From positions 682,001 to 746,000 of the forward strand of contig JAOWBW010000281.1 of the NCBI GenBank assembly GCA_026119855.1: a stretch of DNA of 64,000 nt, given 5' to 3'. The notes beneath the pieces were generated by a model, which saw only the letters and a list, made by a program, of their open reading frames with translations, searched no databases and had not been told where the DNA came from. The DNA comes from Campanula takesimana. Lineage: Eukaryota; Streptophyta; Magnoliopsida; Asterales; Campanulaceae. Positions 20,765-32,027 of the stretch are shown in pieces. The position numbers were made by a program, and so were the translations under genes. Positions within the stretch are counted from its first letter, which is position 1. Each line of letters starts with the position of its first letter.

Positions 20765-21415
20765 ATATATACATATACACATACACGCGAGCGCGCGCAA
20801 ACACACATATATATAGTATAAAATATACGCAGATATGTTGAGATAACGAAAGTCGAACGGAAATATCATTACAACAAACCCTCATTGGCTCCTTCGACTT
20901 CCGCTCTCCCTAACCAAATCTAGTGCGGCCAGGATCCTCACCTTATTCCAAATCCACTTCCGCCACCCGCCTTTCGGTGGATTCTCCCTTTCTCACCCCT
21001 ACGATATAACTCCTACGATCTCACCCCCTACATGCTGCAAGAAACCGATTTTGTTTCTCTAACTCAATTTCTCACACGTTGTAGGTGCAGCTCGTTTTAT
21101 TATTGTTTTTCTATGCACGATTCATTATTTTTCTTAATTCTTCATAATTTCCTTACAATAAAAAAGAGGTTATTACCAAAATGTTTATATTAGTATTACT
21201 TGATATCCTTTTTGAGACTTGTTAGCTCAAGCTTGAGCATCGTTGTCGAGAAACCGAATTATATCCCGAACCGATCAATCCCGGAACCGAGAACTGAAAG
21301 AACCGTACCATTTAGAACCGAATCTTTACGGTTTAAAAATTTACGTCCCGAAGATATACGTTTTGGTAGTTGTATTACCTCAATCCCGAACCGTTCCGTA
21401 CCATGATCACCCCTA
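20490..21415. mobile_element. hAT element, 0.93 kb
   Basis: It starts TAGTGGTATGC and ends CATGATCACCCCTA, with the exact 8-bp duplication CATGGATG (20482-20489 and 21416-21423). AACCGA/CCCGAACCG motifs crowd both subterminal regions. It contains the microsatellite at 20660-20820 and no transposase. Confidence 0.82.
20660..20820. repeat. Compound TA/CATA/CA microsatellite
   Basis: Runs of ACATACATACATA are followed by about 19 TA units, then TGTGTG and ACACAC-type stretches. It lies inside the hAT element. Confidence 0.9.
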
Positions 21416-22668
21416 CATGGATGTTCTAAAACCCGACCATAGTATTTGGAAAAATTATAATTTACCAACATTTTGTGTAGTAAGATTTTGACAACTAGAC
21501 ATCTTTTAATCTATTATTGCAATACTTTTTACGTAAACCAAACACAATTCAAGCTGACAATCTTTTTCACGTCACTAAATCACATTTAATGCGGCAATTT
21601 TTCCGCAACTTATTGTTTTTTTCCCCACGTTAATTAAAGATAAGGCTTCAAAATTAAATTCAAAATTTCATAATTCATATACTGTCGCGCCCCAGACCCG
21701 TGGTCCTACTTGGCCCCACGCTCGGAACACGATTGGAAGACGTTATAAAACATTTTTAGAAAATTTTTCGAAATATACTTTCATAAAGTTTAACATAATC
21801 CACACTTGAAGTTCAAAGACTTCCACTAACTTTCAAACAAACTTTTCTAACAACTTTCACAAACGAAAGTATTTAGCTCGAAGGCTTACAAACTTTTATA
21901 CAAATGTACATACACCGACATTATCCAAAATATAGGTGTTACAAGATGATGAAGTCAAGGAAACTCTACCCAAAAGGTTATACATCTATGTAATGTAACC
22001 TTGACAAAACTCATATCCCAAACTCTTAGCACCACGACGTCCTCCCGTGCAATTATCCTATTCCCTTGACTCGCCTTTATCTAAAACAGTAAACAAATAA
22101 GGGGTGAGAATGACTCTCAGTAAGCTACTAAAATGCAACTACGTTACATGCTGATATGATAATCATAAAGTAACTATATCAACAAATAATCATATAGCAT
22201 ATAGCACATAACATGAGAGGCTCCCTATCGCCAACCGTCCCATACCGGTTGGAAATAACGACCAACTCATCATACAGCACATAAGGCGGAAATAAACACT
22301 CATAAGTGGATACTGAGCCAAGGTTCTCGAATCAAATATAACCATCAAAGAGGTATCAACTGAGCAGCACCAAAGGGCTGAAGCCGGTTCCGGAACCAAA
22401 CAATAACAACCGCGGAAACAACAACAAGAGGGGGAAAATGACACAATGTCATAACCCAAAGTGCCCAACCTTTGGCCCAAGGAAGGGGGTTAAAAATGGG
22501 AAACCAATGGTAGAAGCCTTACAATGAACTTGGCTCGCGTGCCATCATAATCCCTACCACTGCCCGAGACCACAACAAGTAGTACCAGCTGGACTTTAAA
22601 ACGAGCATAGTAATGAATACTTGCTTAAACAACAACCAGAGGCAATGATTCCAAAGTAGGGAACCAAG

Positions 22669-22868
22669 AACCATCAGGATTTAGCCTGGTGGCCAGAGCT
22701 CATGGCTTCCAACCTGAAGGTCATGGGTTCGATCCCCCCTCCCCCCAGAAGTTAGAGAGAAGTTTTTCTCTCCCTAGGATTTATCTCCTAGGCGCTTCTG
22801 CTGATGATTATGTATTGAGTTCAACTATGAATTAAATTTGAAAAAAAAAATAAAAAAAAAATAAAAAA
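22669..22868 (+). mobile_element. tRNA-derived SINE
   Basis: The 16-bp target duplication AAAGTAGGGAACCAAG is exact on both sides (22653-22668 and 22869-22884). Inside are an A-box-like TTAGCCTGGTGGCCAG and a clear B box, GGGTTCGATCCC, separated by the usual distance, then a 100-bp body and an A-rich tail. All hallmarks of a Pol III SINE are present. It inserted into the solo LTR after the LTR formed or while the parent element was whole. Confidence 0.9.
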
Positions 22869-23115
22869 AAAGTAGGGAACCAAGCCAACACATCACAGAG
22901 ATGAACCACTCCAAACCACATCAAAAGATGTTCAACAAAATCCAATTAATCGTTATTCACATTCCGTAACACATTTGTTCACAAAGGAACCAATTTCAAA
23001 CACTAGAGTGTTCCACAACAACCCTCTAGGTACTCTAGGATATCACCTAAGACCTAGACCAAGATTGAACCTTTAATCAATTAAATTTAAACAATTTAAC
23101 CTTCCAGATTGGATT

Positions 23116-23221
23116 GTGCGGCCGCCTAACCTACCCTGTGCGGCCGCCCAACTAGCCCTGTTCCAAGAACAAAATCTTTCAGATAAGAGTGCGGCCGCAC
23201 GCCCTATTTGGGCGGCCGCCC
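23116..23221 (-). repeat. Two pairs of GCGGCCGC-core palindromes in solo LTR
   Basis: GTGCGGCCGCCT (23116), GTGCGGCCGCCC (23138), GTGCGGCCGCAC (23189) and GGGCGGCCGCCC (23210). Start spacings are 22, 51 and 21 bp, almost the same as in the other solo LTR. Confidence 0.85.
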
Positions 23222-24267
23222 ACACCACTCGGCCTTGAATAAATTATATTCCCTTCGTTTCACCGTCCCAAACGTATAAGTATAATTTTTCTAATATATT
23301 AATATACTCATTTAGGTATACTTTCATTTATTTTCCCGTCCCACGAATAATAGTATAATTTTTGTAATATACTTATTTAACATTTAACTCAAGTTAATAT
23401 TTTACCGTCCCACAAGTAAGAGTATACTTTCAAACACTTATACTAATATTCTCAGGGATATAAACATACTCCATATACATCCTTGCATACAAACCAAGTC
23501 ACTTACCCAGTATAATTATACTCCCTTTGTCTCAAATAAACAAGTATCACAAATAAATTATTTTCACAATAATTTCACCACATATCACACATATAGCAAA
23601 TATATGACCATTTTACTATTTAAGAGGAATTAGTAACTTACCTATTACGGAGAAAGTATAAATGAAATATTTTCTGATCGGGTAGAAATGATCTACTCAA
23701 CGCCCTGATCATTTTTATATAATTAGACTTTAAAACGGAGATGTAAATAAAAAGAAATAAATCGAAATAAGACGAACTTACCTTTTCTTCGTGAACCAGA
23801 GAGAGAATTGGGAAAGTTAATATGTTGTATGTATGCAAACACAGAGAAAAGAGAGATGGGATAAGCTTGTTTTATAAAAACTCTTTTACCCATTTTCTAC
23901 TTTAATCACTTGACTTTCATTTTTAACACTTAAGCCTTTATAGTTATATTTTTACAAAGGACCCTAAAGTTTCAACTAACTCATTTATTCCTTTTAACAA
24001 AATTTCTACTAACACTTTAACTACCACATATGCTCAAATAATATATACAAGTCATAAAAATATTTTTTAACACATAAAATGCACATAAAAGTTCCATTTT
24101 AAGTTAAGAAAATTAGGGTGGTTTGGGGGTCGTTACATATACTATATCTTTATCAATACAAAAAAGGAAAATAATATCAAAGCATACCTTTTTAAAGCTC
24201 CTCTAGGATCTATGTACATTCACATCTCAACCAAAATTACATTTTAACCAACGTGAAAATGAAAATT

Positions 24268-24400
24268 TAGAGAAAAACTTATTTTACACTTATTTTAGTG
24301 TAACACCTGTTTTCAACTCTTAATGTAAAATATAATTTCTTAGTGTAAAATAGGTTTACAACACATCTTGTAGTGTGAAAAAGGTTTTTTATAAGACTGA
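24268..24400. repeat. Dispersed short repeat (GAGAAAAACTT family)
   Basis: GAGAAAAACTTATTTTACAC, TTTAGTGTAA and TCTTAGTGTAAAAT blocks match the stretch at about 54846-54980. Each copy is about 135 bp. Ends and class are unresolved. Confidence 0.5.
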
Positions 24401-24511
24401 CTCTTAAACAACAGCAACCCTAAAATGGGCACAAAATGTACTCCATCCGTCCCATACCAATTACTACCAAATAGGAGTACGGGGGATTAAAAATGTATTT
24501 GGAAAAGTAAG

Positions 24512-25081
24512 TGTTAGGATTAATGCCTTTGAATTTGGGGACGCCTAAATTTAGTGGATTAATTAACAAGTTCGTAATTCCGAAGTAGAAGGAGTAAAAA
24601 TAGTTTTTGGCTAAGGCCATAGGCCAAAGCCATAAAAACAGAAGGTGTCGGCCATATTGAGCAATTCATGTCGTCTAAGTTTCTGAGTGAGTTGGACTTA
24701 TTGTTTGGCTAAGATTTTATTTGGCCAGCCATTAGTCAACATGGATTAAAAGTCTTCCTTATGATATTAGAATTAGGGGAATTAATTAGCCGTGTATATA
24801 CATGCGTATATATACTCCTTCTGTCTCAAATTAATTCAGTAGCTCAGTTTGCTCAGTTTACACAAAGAGATCAATAATTCAAGATCTAGGGTTTGCACAG
24901 TCAGGAATTTTGTAATCAAATTCGTGCAAAGTAGATTAGTGTGATCTTGTGTAATTGTGTCTCCAGTGATAATAATATTCTCTCCACTCCCCGTGGACGT
25001 AGCCAAGTTGATGAACCACGTAAATCTGTGTTCTTGTGATTGCTTTCTTTTTCCATCAAGTCTTGTTCAATTGCTCTAACA
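24512..25081 (+). repeat. 5' LTR of the Copia element
   Basis: TG...CA ends. It is repeated at 28720-29290 with mostly single-base differences. The TATATACATGCGTATATATAC stretch near 24795 is the likely promoter. Confidence 0.92.
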
Positions 25082-25083
25082 AG

Positions 25084-25095
25084 TGGTATCAGAGC
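25084..25095 (+). other. Copia primer-binding site (initiator tRNA-Met)
   Basis: TGGTATCAGAGC follows the LTR end by two bases and matches the 3' end of plant initiator tRNA-Met. Confidence 0.9.
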
Positions 25096-25178
25096 TTTAG
25101 TGGCATCAGAGCTCTGGTTGTTCCAGAGTTTTGGTTCGTGGTTGGATGTTCAGGGATTCCGCTGCAGAAAACAAGAAG

Positions 25179-25946
25179 AGGGTCAAGGAGCAGATTCGAT
25201 CGACAAGTTCAATGGGAAGAATAGTTTTTCTCTCTGGCAGATCATGATGAAGGCTTTGCTGATAGACAAAGATTTATGGGAACCGTTGGAGATTGCAATC
25301 AGGGATCGTAAGGATCCCAAGGGTAAGGCGGTCACCATAGAAGGTACAGCAGAACAGTCAGAGAAGGACAAGATAGCAGCAGCGAAGGATATGGCGGCAT
25401 TGAAGATCAGAAGGCTCACGCCAAGATCATCAGACAGTTGGATGATGAGATCCTAACCAATGTTGCAGGAACAGACTCCAGAAGCGATCTTTGGTTGAGT
25501 TGGAAGATATGTACATGACACGTTCATTGACCAACAAGTTATACCTGAAGAAGAAGCTATATGATTGTCGTATGACTGAAGGTACGCCCATAAATGATCA
25601 TCTTGACAGATTTACTTCTGCATTACTTGAACTGCGTAATATAGGAGTAGTTGTTGATGACGAGGATACAGCCTTGCAGCTTTTAGTATCTTTACCTATG
25701 TCTTATGAACATTATGTCGATTCGTGCATAAATCGTAAAGATGGGATCTCTCTAGAGGAAGTGAAAACTTCTCTCAAGATGAGGGAATTGCGCCGAAAGG
25801 CGAGTGGGAATGAGTCAGTTACCCAGTCATCAGGTTTGGTTGCTAGTAGCAGTAACAAGGGTTTTAGTGGGAAGAAGAACAATCAAGGTAATTCTTCACA
25901 CAAGAAGGGTCCGAAACCTGGGGATATCTATAATTTCTGCAAATAA
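25179..25946 (+). pseudogene. Copia gag remnant
   Basis: The early part (FNGKNSFSLWQIMMKALL) is a typical Copia gag N-terminus. The frame is lost near 25430 and resumes in the 25491-25946 frame (MYMTRSLTNKLYLKKKLYD, LLVSLP). The TAA at 25944-25946 falls within the zinc knuckle, just after its second Cys position. The first knuckle Cys also appears to be Tyr. No functional capsid protein can be made. Confidence 0.8.
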
Positions 25947-26012
25947 AGGGGGCATTGGAAGTTCGATTGTCCCAGAAAGAAGCAAGGCAAGGCACCAGTC
26001 ACAGCAGAGGCC

Positions 26013-28636
26013 ATGACGGCCAGGGATTGCAATTCAGATGAGGATTATGCTCTAGTAACATCAGAATCAGCATGCGCATCTGATGCGTGGATTCTTGATT
26101 CAGGAGCGTCTTACCATATCAGTCCTAGGAGAGAATGGTTTACCGGTTATAGGCAGATAGTTGGCGGTGATATAAGCATGGCCAACAGTACAGTCTGCAG
26201 GGTTGTCGGTATTGGTTCGATCAAGGTCAGGACTCATGATGATAGGGTTGTCACTTTGAACGAGGTTCGACACGTTCCGCTTATGACGAAGAATCTGATT
26301 TCTCTTAGTCAGTTAGACAGCAAAGGGTTCAGTTTCAAATGTAAAGGTGGAGCAGTTAGTGTCTGTAACGGTTCATAAGTGATGCTGAAATGCCTTAAGC
26401 GGGGCTCCTTGTATTTCCTCCAAGGAAAGACGCTTCCAGAGTCGACTATGGTTGCATCAGAAGAGGTGAACGAGGGAGATATGTCTAAGCTGTGGCACAT
26501 CAGGCTCGGTCGCATGAGCACTCGAGAGATGCATGAGTTGACTAACATAGATCTTCTTTATGGCCATAAGATCAAGGATCTTAAAGGAGTTCTGGATTAC
26601 ATCCACTCAGAGAGTTGGGGACCTTCACGTCAGGAATTTCTAAGGGAGCACAGATATGTCTTGTCTATGGTTGATAATTATTCGAGGAGGACTTGTGTGG
26701 TTATCATGAAGCATGAGAATGGGGTTCTAAGGAATTTCAAAGACTGGAAGACGGTAGTGGAGAACCAGACAGAGAAGAAGATCAAGAAGCTCCGGACAGA
26801 TAATAGTTTGGAGTTCTGCAGTAATGAGTTCGATTCGTTTTGCAGAGAGGTGGAGATTTCTAGACATCTCACCAGCAGAGGAACGCCACAGCAGAATGGT
26901 GTAGCAGAACAGATGAATCAAACATGGCTTGTGGGAGCGTTGTGCATGCTCTCCAATGCAGAGTTGTCTAAACGCTTCTGGGCAGAAGCGCTTAGTACAA
27001 CATATTACTTGATTAATCATGGACTTCATACCAGTATTGGCCTCAAAGTTCCCTATGAGGTATGGACTGGTAAATCCACAATTGTTTCAAGTGTTGGCGG
27101 TGTTGATAAACAGGTGGAGCAACAAGATACTGAAGAGTTAGTTGTCCCACAGTCAGATGTTGAAAAACAGGTGGAGCAACAAGATACTGAAGAGTTAGTT
27201 GTCCCACAGTCAAATGTTAATCAGGATCCACCAACAGAGACAAAGACTGAAGCACCAGAAAGTTCAAGTTCAGTTCCCGGGGAACATGGGTTAGCAAAAG
27301 GAAGGTCTAGAAGAGCTAATCTCGGGAAGCCTCTGGAGAGGTATGGATTTGAAGACTTGGTGTCTTATGCACTGCTGATTGCTGAGGAAGTGGAGTCCGT
27401 TCTTATGGAACCCTCTACTTTCACTAAAGCAGATACATGTTCAGAGTCATCTCAGTGGTATGCGGCTATGGGTGATGAGATGGAGTCTCTTCACATGAAT
27501 CAGACTTGGAAGTTGACTACAAGGCCAGAAGGCAGGAAGATTGTGACTTGCAAGTGGATCTTCAAGAAAAAGGAATGGATATCACCGGCAGAAGAGATCA
27601 AGTATAAAGCTCGAGTTATTGCAAGGGGTTTCACACAGAAAGAGGAGGTGGACTACAATGGGGTCTTCTCAATAGTGGCCAGGCACACTTCGATCAGAGT
27701 GTTGCTAGCAATAGAGGGAGAAATATACATGACAGAGTCGGAAGGATTCCAAGTTCCTGGTAAGGATGATCAAGTTTGTAGATTGAAGCAATCGCCTAGG
27801 CAGTGGTACAAAGGATTTGACAGCTATGTGACAGCAGCAATCAAGAAGTCAGAGATTCAGAAGCTGAAAGGCTTATTGGTCGCAGAGATGAAGGGTTTGG
27901 GTAACGCGAAGAAAATTCTGGGTATGGAGATCTATAGAGACAGAGCCAAACGGAAACTGTTCTTATCCCAGAAAAGATACATCAAGAAAGTTTCAGAGAG
28001 GTTTGGTAGGTCAACAGCTAAGGCTATAGACATTCCGGGTGCAGTGAATGCACAGACAGTCGCGTTTGGGCCCAAATTGACTGAAGAGAAAGAGTATATG
28101 ACTCGAGTATCCTATGGTAGTGCAGTTGGTAGTTTGATGTATGCTACAGTGCGCACCAGCAACGTCAGACTCGCAGCAACGTCAGACTCGTCTATGGAGA
28201 TGGGACAGAATGTGCAGTCGAAGGTTTCTCAGATTCAGGGGATGTTGATACAAGAAGATCGAAGACCGGATATGTGTTCACGCTTGGTGGGTCAGTTGTC
28301 AGTTGGAAGGCTACTTTGCAGGCGACAGTGACGTTGTCTACAACAGAAGCATAATACATGGCATTGACAGAGTCCGCTAATGAAGGAATATGGTTGAAGG
28401 GATTGATCAGCGATCCTGGGATACATCATGATCGTGCTATTATTCATTGCGATAGTTTGAGCGCGATTTGTTTGGCCAAGGATCAAGTTCATCATGAGAG
28501 GACCAAGCACATTGATGTCAGATATCATTTCCTAAGGGATGAGAAACATGTAAAGGTGAAGAAGGTAGGGACGGCGGACAACCCTGCAGATATGTTCACA
28601 AAACCCGTGACGGAGAGCTTGGTTGGACTTGCTTAA
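26013..28636 (+). pseudogene. Copia pol remnant (PR-INT-RT-RH)
   Basis: Protease has the DSGA active-site motif (about 26097). A TAA at 26376 separates it from a 650-codon frame. That frame has the pre-integrase block LWHIRLGRMS, an integrase core (MVDNYSR, RTDNS, QQNGVAEQ) and the RT start WYAAMGDEMESL...KWIFKKK. In RT the stretch before EIYMTE and the block that should hold the YVDD catalytic motif are missing. RNase H (28330-28636) follows in another frame. A 57-bp segment encoding KQVEQQDTEELVVPQS is duplicated in tandem at about 27106-27215. Confidence 0.85.
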
Positions 28637-28719
28637 TGTTCGCAGCTATTAGATAGCAGAAGAGGTGAGGGGGGAGGAAAGATTTGTTATTTGGGAGATT
28701 CAAAGTCAAGGTGGAGATT

Positions 28720-29290
28720 TGTTAGGATTAATGCCTTTGAATTTGGGGACGCCTACATTTAGTGGATTAATTAACAAGTTCGTAATTCCGAGACAAAAGG
28801 AGTAAAAATAGTTTTTGGCTAAGGCCATGGGCCAAAGCCATAAAAACAGAAGGTGCCGGCCATATTGAGCAATTCATGTCGTCTAAGTTTCTGAGTGAGT
28901 TGGACTTATTGTTTGGCTAGGATTTTATTTGGCCAGCCATTAGTCAACATGGATTAAAAGTCTTCCTTATGATATTAGAATTAGGGGAATTAATTAGCCG
29001 TGTATATACATGCGTATATATACTCCTTCTGTCCCAAATTAATTCAGTAGGTCAGTTTGCTCAGTTTACACAGAGAGATCAATAATTCTAGATCTAGGGT
29101 TTGCACAGTCAGAAATTTTGTGATCAAAATTCGTGCAAAGTAGATTAGTGTGATCTTGTGTAATTGTGTCTCCAGTGATAATAATATTCTCTCCCCTCCC
29201 CGTGGACGTAGCCAAGTTGGTGAACCACGTAAATATGTGTTATTGTGATTGCTTTCTTTTTCCATCAAGTCTTGTTCAATTGCTCTAACA
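28720..29290 (+). repeat. 3' LTR of the Copia element
   Basis: Direct copy of 24512-25081, with point differences and one 1-bp insertion. It ends TGCTCTAACA at 29290. Confidence 0.92.
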
Positions 29291-29291
29291 G

Positions 29292-29849
29292 ACGTGTCCA
29301 AAATCTAACCGGAACCGGCTAACTAGAGATTTTTTAACCGGTCAAACCCGGCTAACCGGTTAACCGTGAACCGTCAACCGTATTTTCAAGGTTCGGTTAA
29401 GGTTAGTCCATTTTGATAACCGTCAACCGGCGGTTATAACCGGGAAGCTAACCGCCGATTCAACTGTCTATACTAACCGTCAGTTTCTTACCAATTTCGA
29501 GTTAGTTTTAAGAATTACAGTCAATTTTTTTTAACAATTCCAGTCAGTTTTTTAATGATTTCAGTTAGTTTTCTAACAAAATTGGTGTTTTTATTTCATT
29601 TTCAGTTAGTTTCTTAATGATTTTTAGTCAGTTTTCTAACAAAATCATAAAAAACTGTTTCTTTTTAAAATAAAAAAATAAATAATTGAAAAAGTCTCAT
29701 AACCAGGTTAACCGGCAAAACCGGCTTAACCGGTTTAACCGTTAACCGGATAACCGTAACCGGATGTGGCGGTTAGAAGGTTACTCCACGGTTAGGGATT
29801 ACCGGTAAAATTAACCGGTTAACCGGCGGTTAACCGGCATGGACACGTC
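29292..29849. mobile_element. Small hAT-like element at the Copia 3' LTR border
   Basis: ACGTGTCCAAAATCTAACCG on the left faces GGTTAACCGGCATGGACACGTC on the right, here read inward as GACGTGTCCATGCCGG. The subterminal regions are dense in TTAACCGGTTAACC motifs. The flanks TCTAACAG (29284-29291) and TATAACAG (29850-29857) are an 8-bp duplication with one mismatch. Its insertion separated the Copia LTR end from its GTAAG duplication. Confidence 0.7.
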
Positions 29850-29890
29850 TATAACAGTAAGTATTGTGAGTGGATAGGAGATAAAAAATA

Positions 29891-30144
29891 CTTCATCCGT
29901 CCCACCCGAATTAGGATTTTTGGGTTGGGCACGGAATTAAGGAAAAAGTGTTAGTGGATAAGGTGTTGTGAGTATGAAAAGTAAAGTAGGAAAGAGAAAG
30001 TGGAGTAGAGAATAATGAGTGGAAAATTGTTGTGAGTGTGAATGTGAGTCCCATTGAATAAAACATTTCCATTTTTGGGTTGTCCTAATTCGAATGGGAC
30101 ACCCAAAATGAAAATTTGTCCTAATTCGAGTGGGACGGAGGGAG
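29891..30144. mobile_element. Stowaway-type MITE
   Basis: TA-CTTCATCCGTCCCACCCGAA faces TTCGAGTGGGACGGAGGGAG-TA. It is a hairpin-forming element about 250 bp upstream of the MED12 promoter region. Confidence 0.82.
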
Positions 30145-30379
30145 TAAGTTAGTAGATAGGAGAGAGAGAAGTGAACACTTTAGGTAAGTAGCAATAAGTA
30201 TAAGACTCCCTAAATGAAAATAAATGAAAATAAGTAGCATTAAATATGAGACGGAGAGAACACATTTTAACCAACAACACACATAAAAATGAATACAAAA
30301 TCTAGAAGGGTACTTAAGGTAATAAAAAGAACAAAAAAATTATCTAAAAATAGCATGATTATAGAATATTTAAAAATCC

Positions 30380-30859
30380 ACCACTCCCATATTTTCCCTT
30401 TTTCTACCACACAAGTATATACAAGTGCATCATAGATTCATAGCACACCCAGAAAAAGAAAGAAAATAAAAAGAAAAGAAAGAGAAAATAAAAAACAAAA
30501 AAAAAAAGAGTCAAAAAAGCCCATACGAGAGAAAGAGCCTTCGTTCCCATCTCTCACTTTCTCTCTCTAAAAACTGCACTTTCCCTCTCTATATCTAAAC
30601 ACCCAATATCACTCTTCCCATATACGATTCGCTATATCGGTTTTCTCAGCCCTAATTTAATCTCCCTCAAATCACTTCGACATTTTTTTTTTCTTATTGA
30701 ATTGTCGCTCAAAACCCTAGTTTTTTCTACTCTCTGGAGTAAAGACTAATTTTTTTATATATTTCCGAACCGTTATAAAACCCTAATATATCGAAGTAAG
30801 GATCGGGAGCTTGTTAAGTTGTGAAGATTCATATTTGATTTGGTTCTCTTCATTTCGAG
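30380..30859 (+). promoter_or_regulatory. MED12 promoter and non-coding first exon
   Basis: A purine-rich block (30450-30510) is followed by CT-rich leader DNA (CTCTCACTTTCTCTCTC, about 30550), typical of plant transcription starts. A donor CGAG|GTAAACTG at 30859/30860 ends a likely 5'-UTR exon. The next acceptor, CTCAATGCAG at 31960, would place the start codon in the second exon. The exact start site is inferred. Confidence 0.5.
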
Positions 30860-32027
30860 GTAAACTGCGTTTTTTTAGTTTGTTCGTTGATTAATTCTTG
30901 AATTTTACGTTCATTGTAGTCTTTATCAATTTGTTTGATTTGATTTGTTTCTGTTTAGGATTATTAAAGTGTGTTAATTTGGTTGAGAATTGATGTTTGT
31001 GTGGATTTTGAACTTATTCATGAGTTGAGTTTTACTTTGATGCCGACTGAAGTTAAGTTTTTTTATCTAAATTTTGTGAACATGTCAAGATCAGAGTGAT
31101 TTGAACTACCAATGTTAGCTGTAATGATTACTCATACCCTGTAGAATCTGTTAAGTAGCGGAGCTGCTAGGTGTTAGTTGGGAAAGTAGATACTTTTATC
31201 TTTAATCCTTTTTTGGCTGGCTTTGCGAAGTTTTTTGAGTTAAGAAAAATGTCTCATGTGTGGTTTGATTGGTTGAATTGAAAGTATGGGCGCTTGTGTT
31301 GGTTTTGGACTTCATTTAGGATTTTATTCTACCTGTAATAAGCTGGGAACTGTTTTTAATGTCATTATTTTCTTAACCTGTTTCCATATGCTCCAATATC
31401 TGATTTTGTGCTGGGTTCCAGAATGATACGTCACGGAGCATGTTTGAAATACTATATCTTAATGATTTCACCTTTTGAATGGATTCCCTTATTGGATCAA
31501 GCGTCACATCTACATGCGTATGTTTAGTCATATACTTGCATCCGACTGTGCATTGCTTGAAGAGTAGCTATAAGTAACTCCTGAAACACCTTTAGTATTT
31601 CATTTCACAAATCAAATTTAGGTTGTAATTTTGAACATATGAGCAATTTAAATTTGGATGTACTCTGTTTAAAAATTTCAAGCGATTTAAAAATATATAA
31701 TTATCCATATGGAACGTTGTTGTATCAATAAATCTTGGACAAGTTCCTCATACAGTTAAGTGATGCGAATTTTTCAAACCCGCTTTTGAGTATGGACATT
31801 TAATAATCTCTGATGATATTAAGGATATTATCCATCTGACTTGCCAATTTTTTGTTCGAGATAGCTTCACATACAGTCATATATCCGCAAAGAGTGATAG
31901 TGGAGAAATTCTTTTTTTGAAGTAACTTCTGTGTAACCAGTATAGTAATTCTCAATGCAGTTTGAATAGCATACCATCTTGTCGTGGTCCGATGCGGAAA
32001 GCAGTATGCAGGTGATCCTTGGGAGAA

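Larger units (their letters stand above)
21683..24137 (-). mobile_element. Solo LTR, 2.46 kb, Gypsy (Tekay-like), reverse orientation
   Basis: Read on the minus strand it starts TGTAACGACCCCCAAACCAC and ends GGTCTGGGGCGCGACA. The 5-bp duplication TATAC flanks it (21678-21682 and 24138-24142). The minus strand contains GTAGCTTACTGAGAGTCATT and TCTCACCCC, as in the solo LTR at 12803. Four GC palindromes lie at 23116-23221 and a SINE is inserted at 22669. No internal domain remains. Confidence 0.87.
24512..29290 (+). mobile_element. Ty1/Copia LTR retrotransposon, defective
   Basis: Two 570-bp LTRs (24512-25081 and 28720-29290; TGTTAGGATT...TGCTCTAACA) differ at roughly 17-20 positions, about 97% identical. 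A PBS (TGGTATCAGAGC, 25084-25095) and a purine tract (AAGGTGGAGA, about 28708) frame remnants of gag, protease, integrase, RT and RNase H in Copia order. The 5-bp duplication GTAAG lies at 24507-24511 on the left. Its partner is at 29857-29861, because a small element later inserted at the 3' LTR end. Stops, frameshifts and internal RT losses make it non-autonomous. The coding pattern suggests the Tnt1/Tork side of Copia. Confidence 0.92.

Noticed and set aside
20628..20885. Tyr/Ile-rich open frames on both strands
   Set aside because: These are translations of the TA/CATA microsatellite.
23239..23660. Several CCGTCCCA phrases suggesting more Stowaway elements in the solo LTR
   Set aside because: The phrases recur in the same orientation without paired inverted ends or TA duplications that I could define.
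24441..24511. CTCCATCCGTCCCATACC, a Stowaway-like left end cut by the Copia element
   Set aside because: No matching right end was found after the Copia insertion site, so I did not list it as an element.
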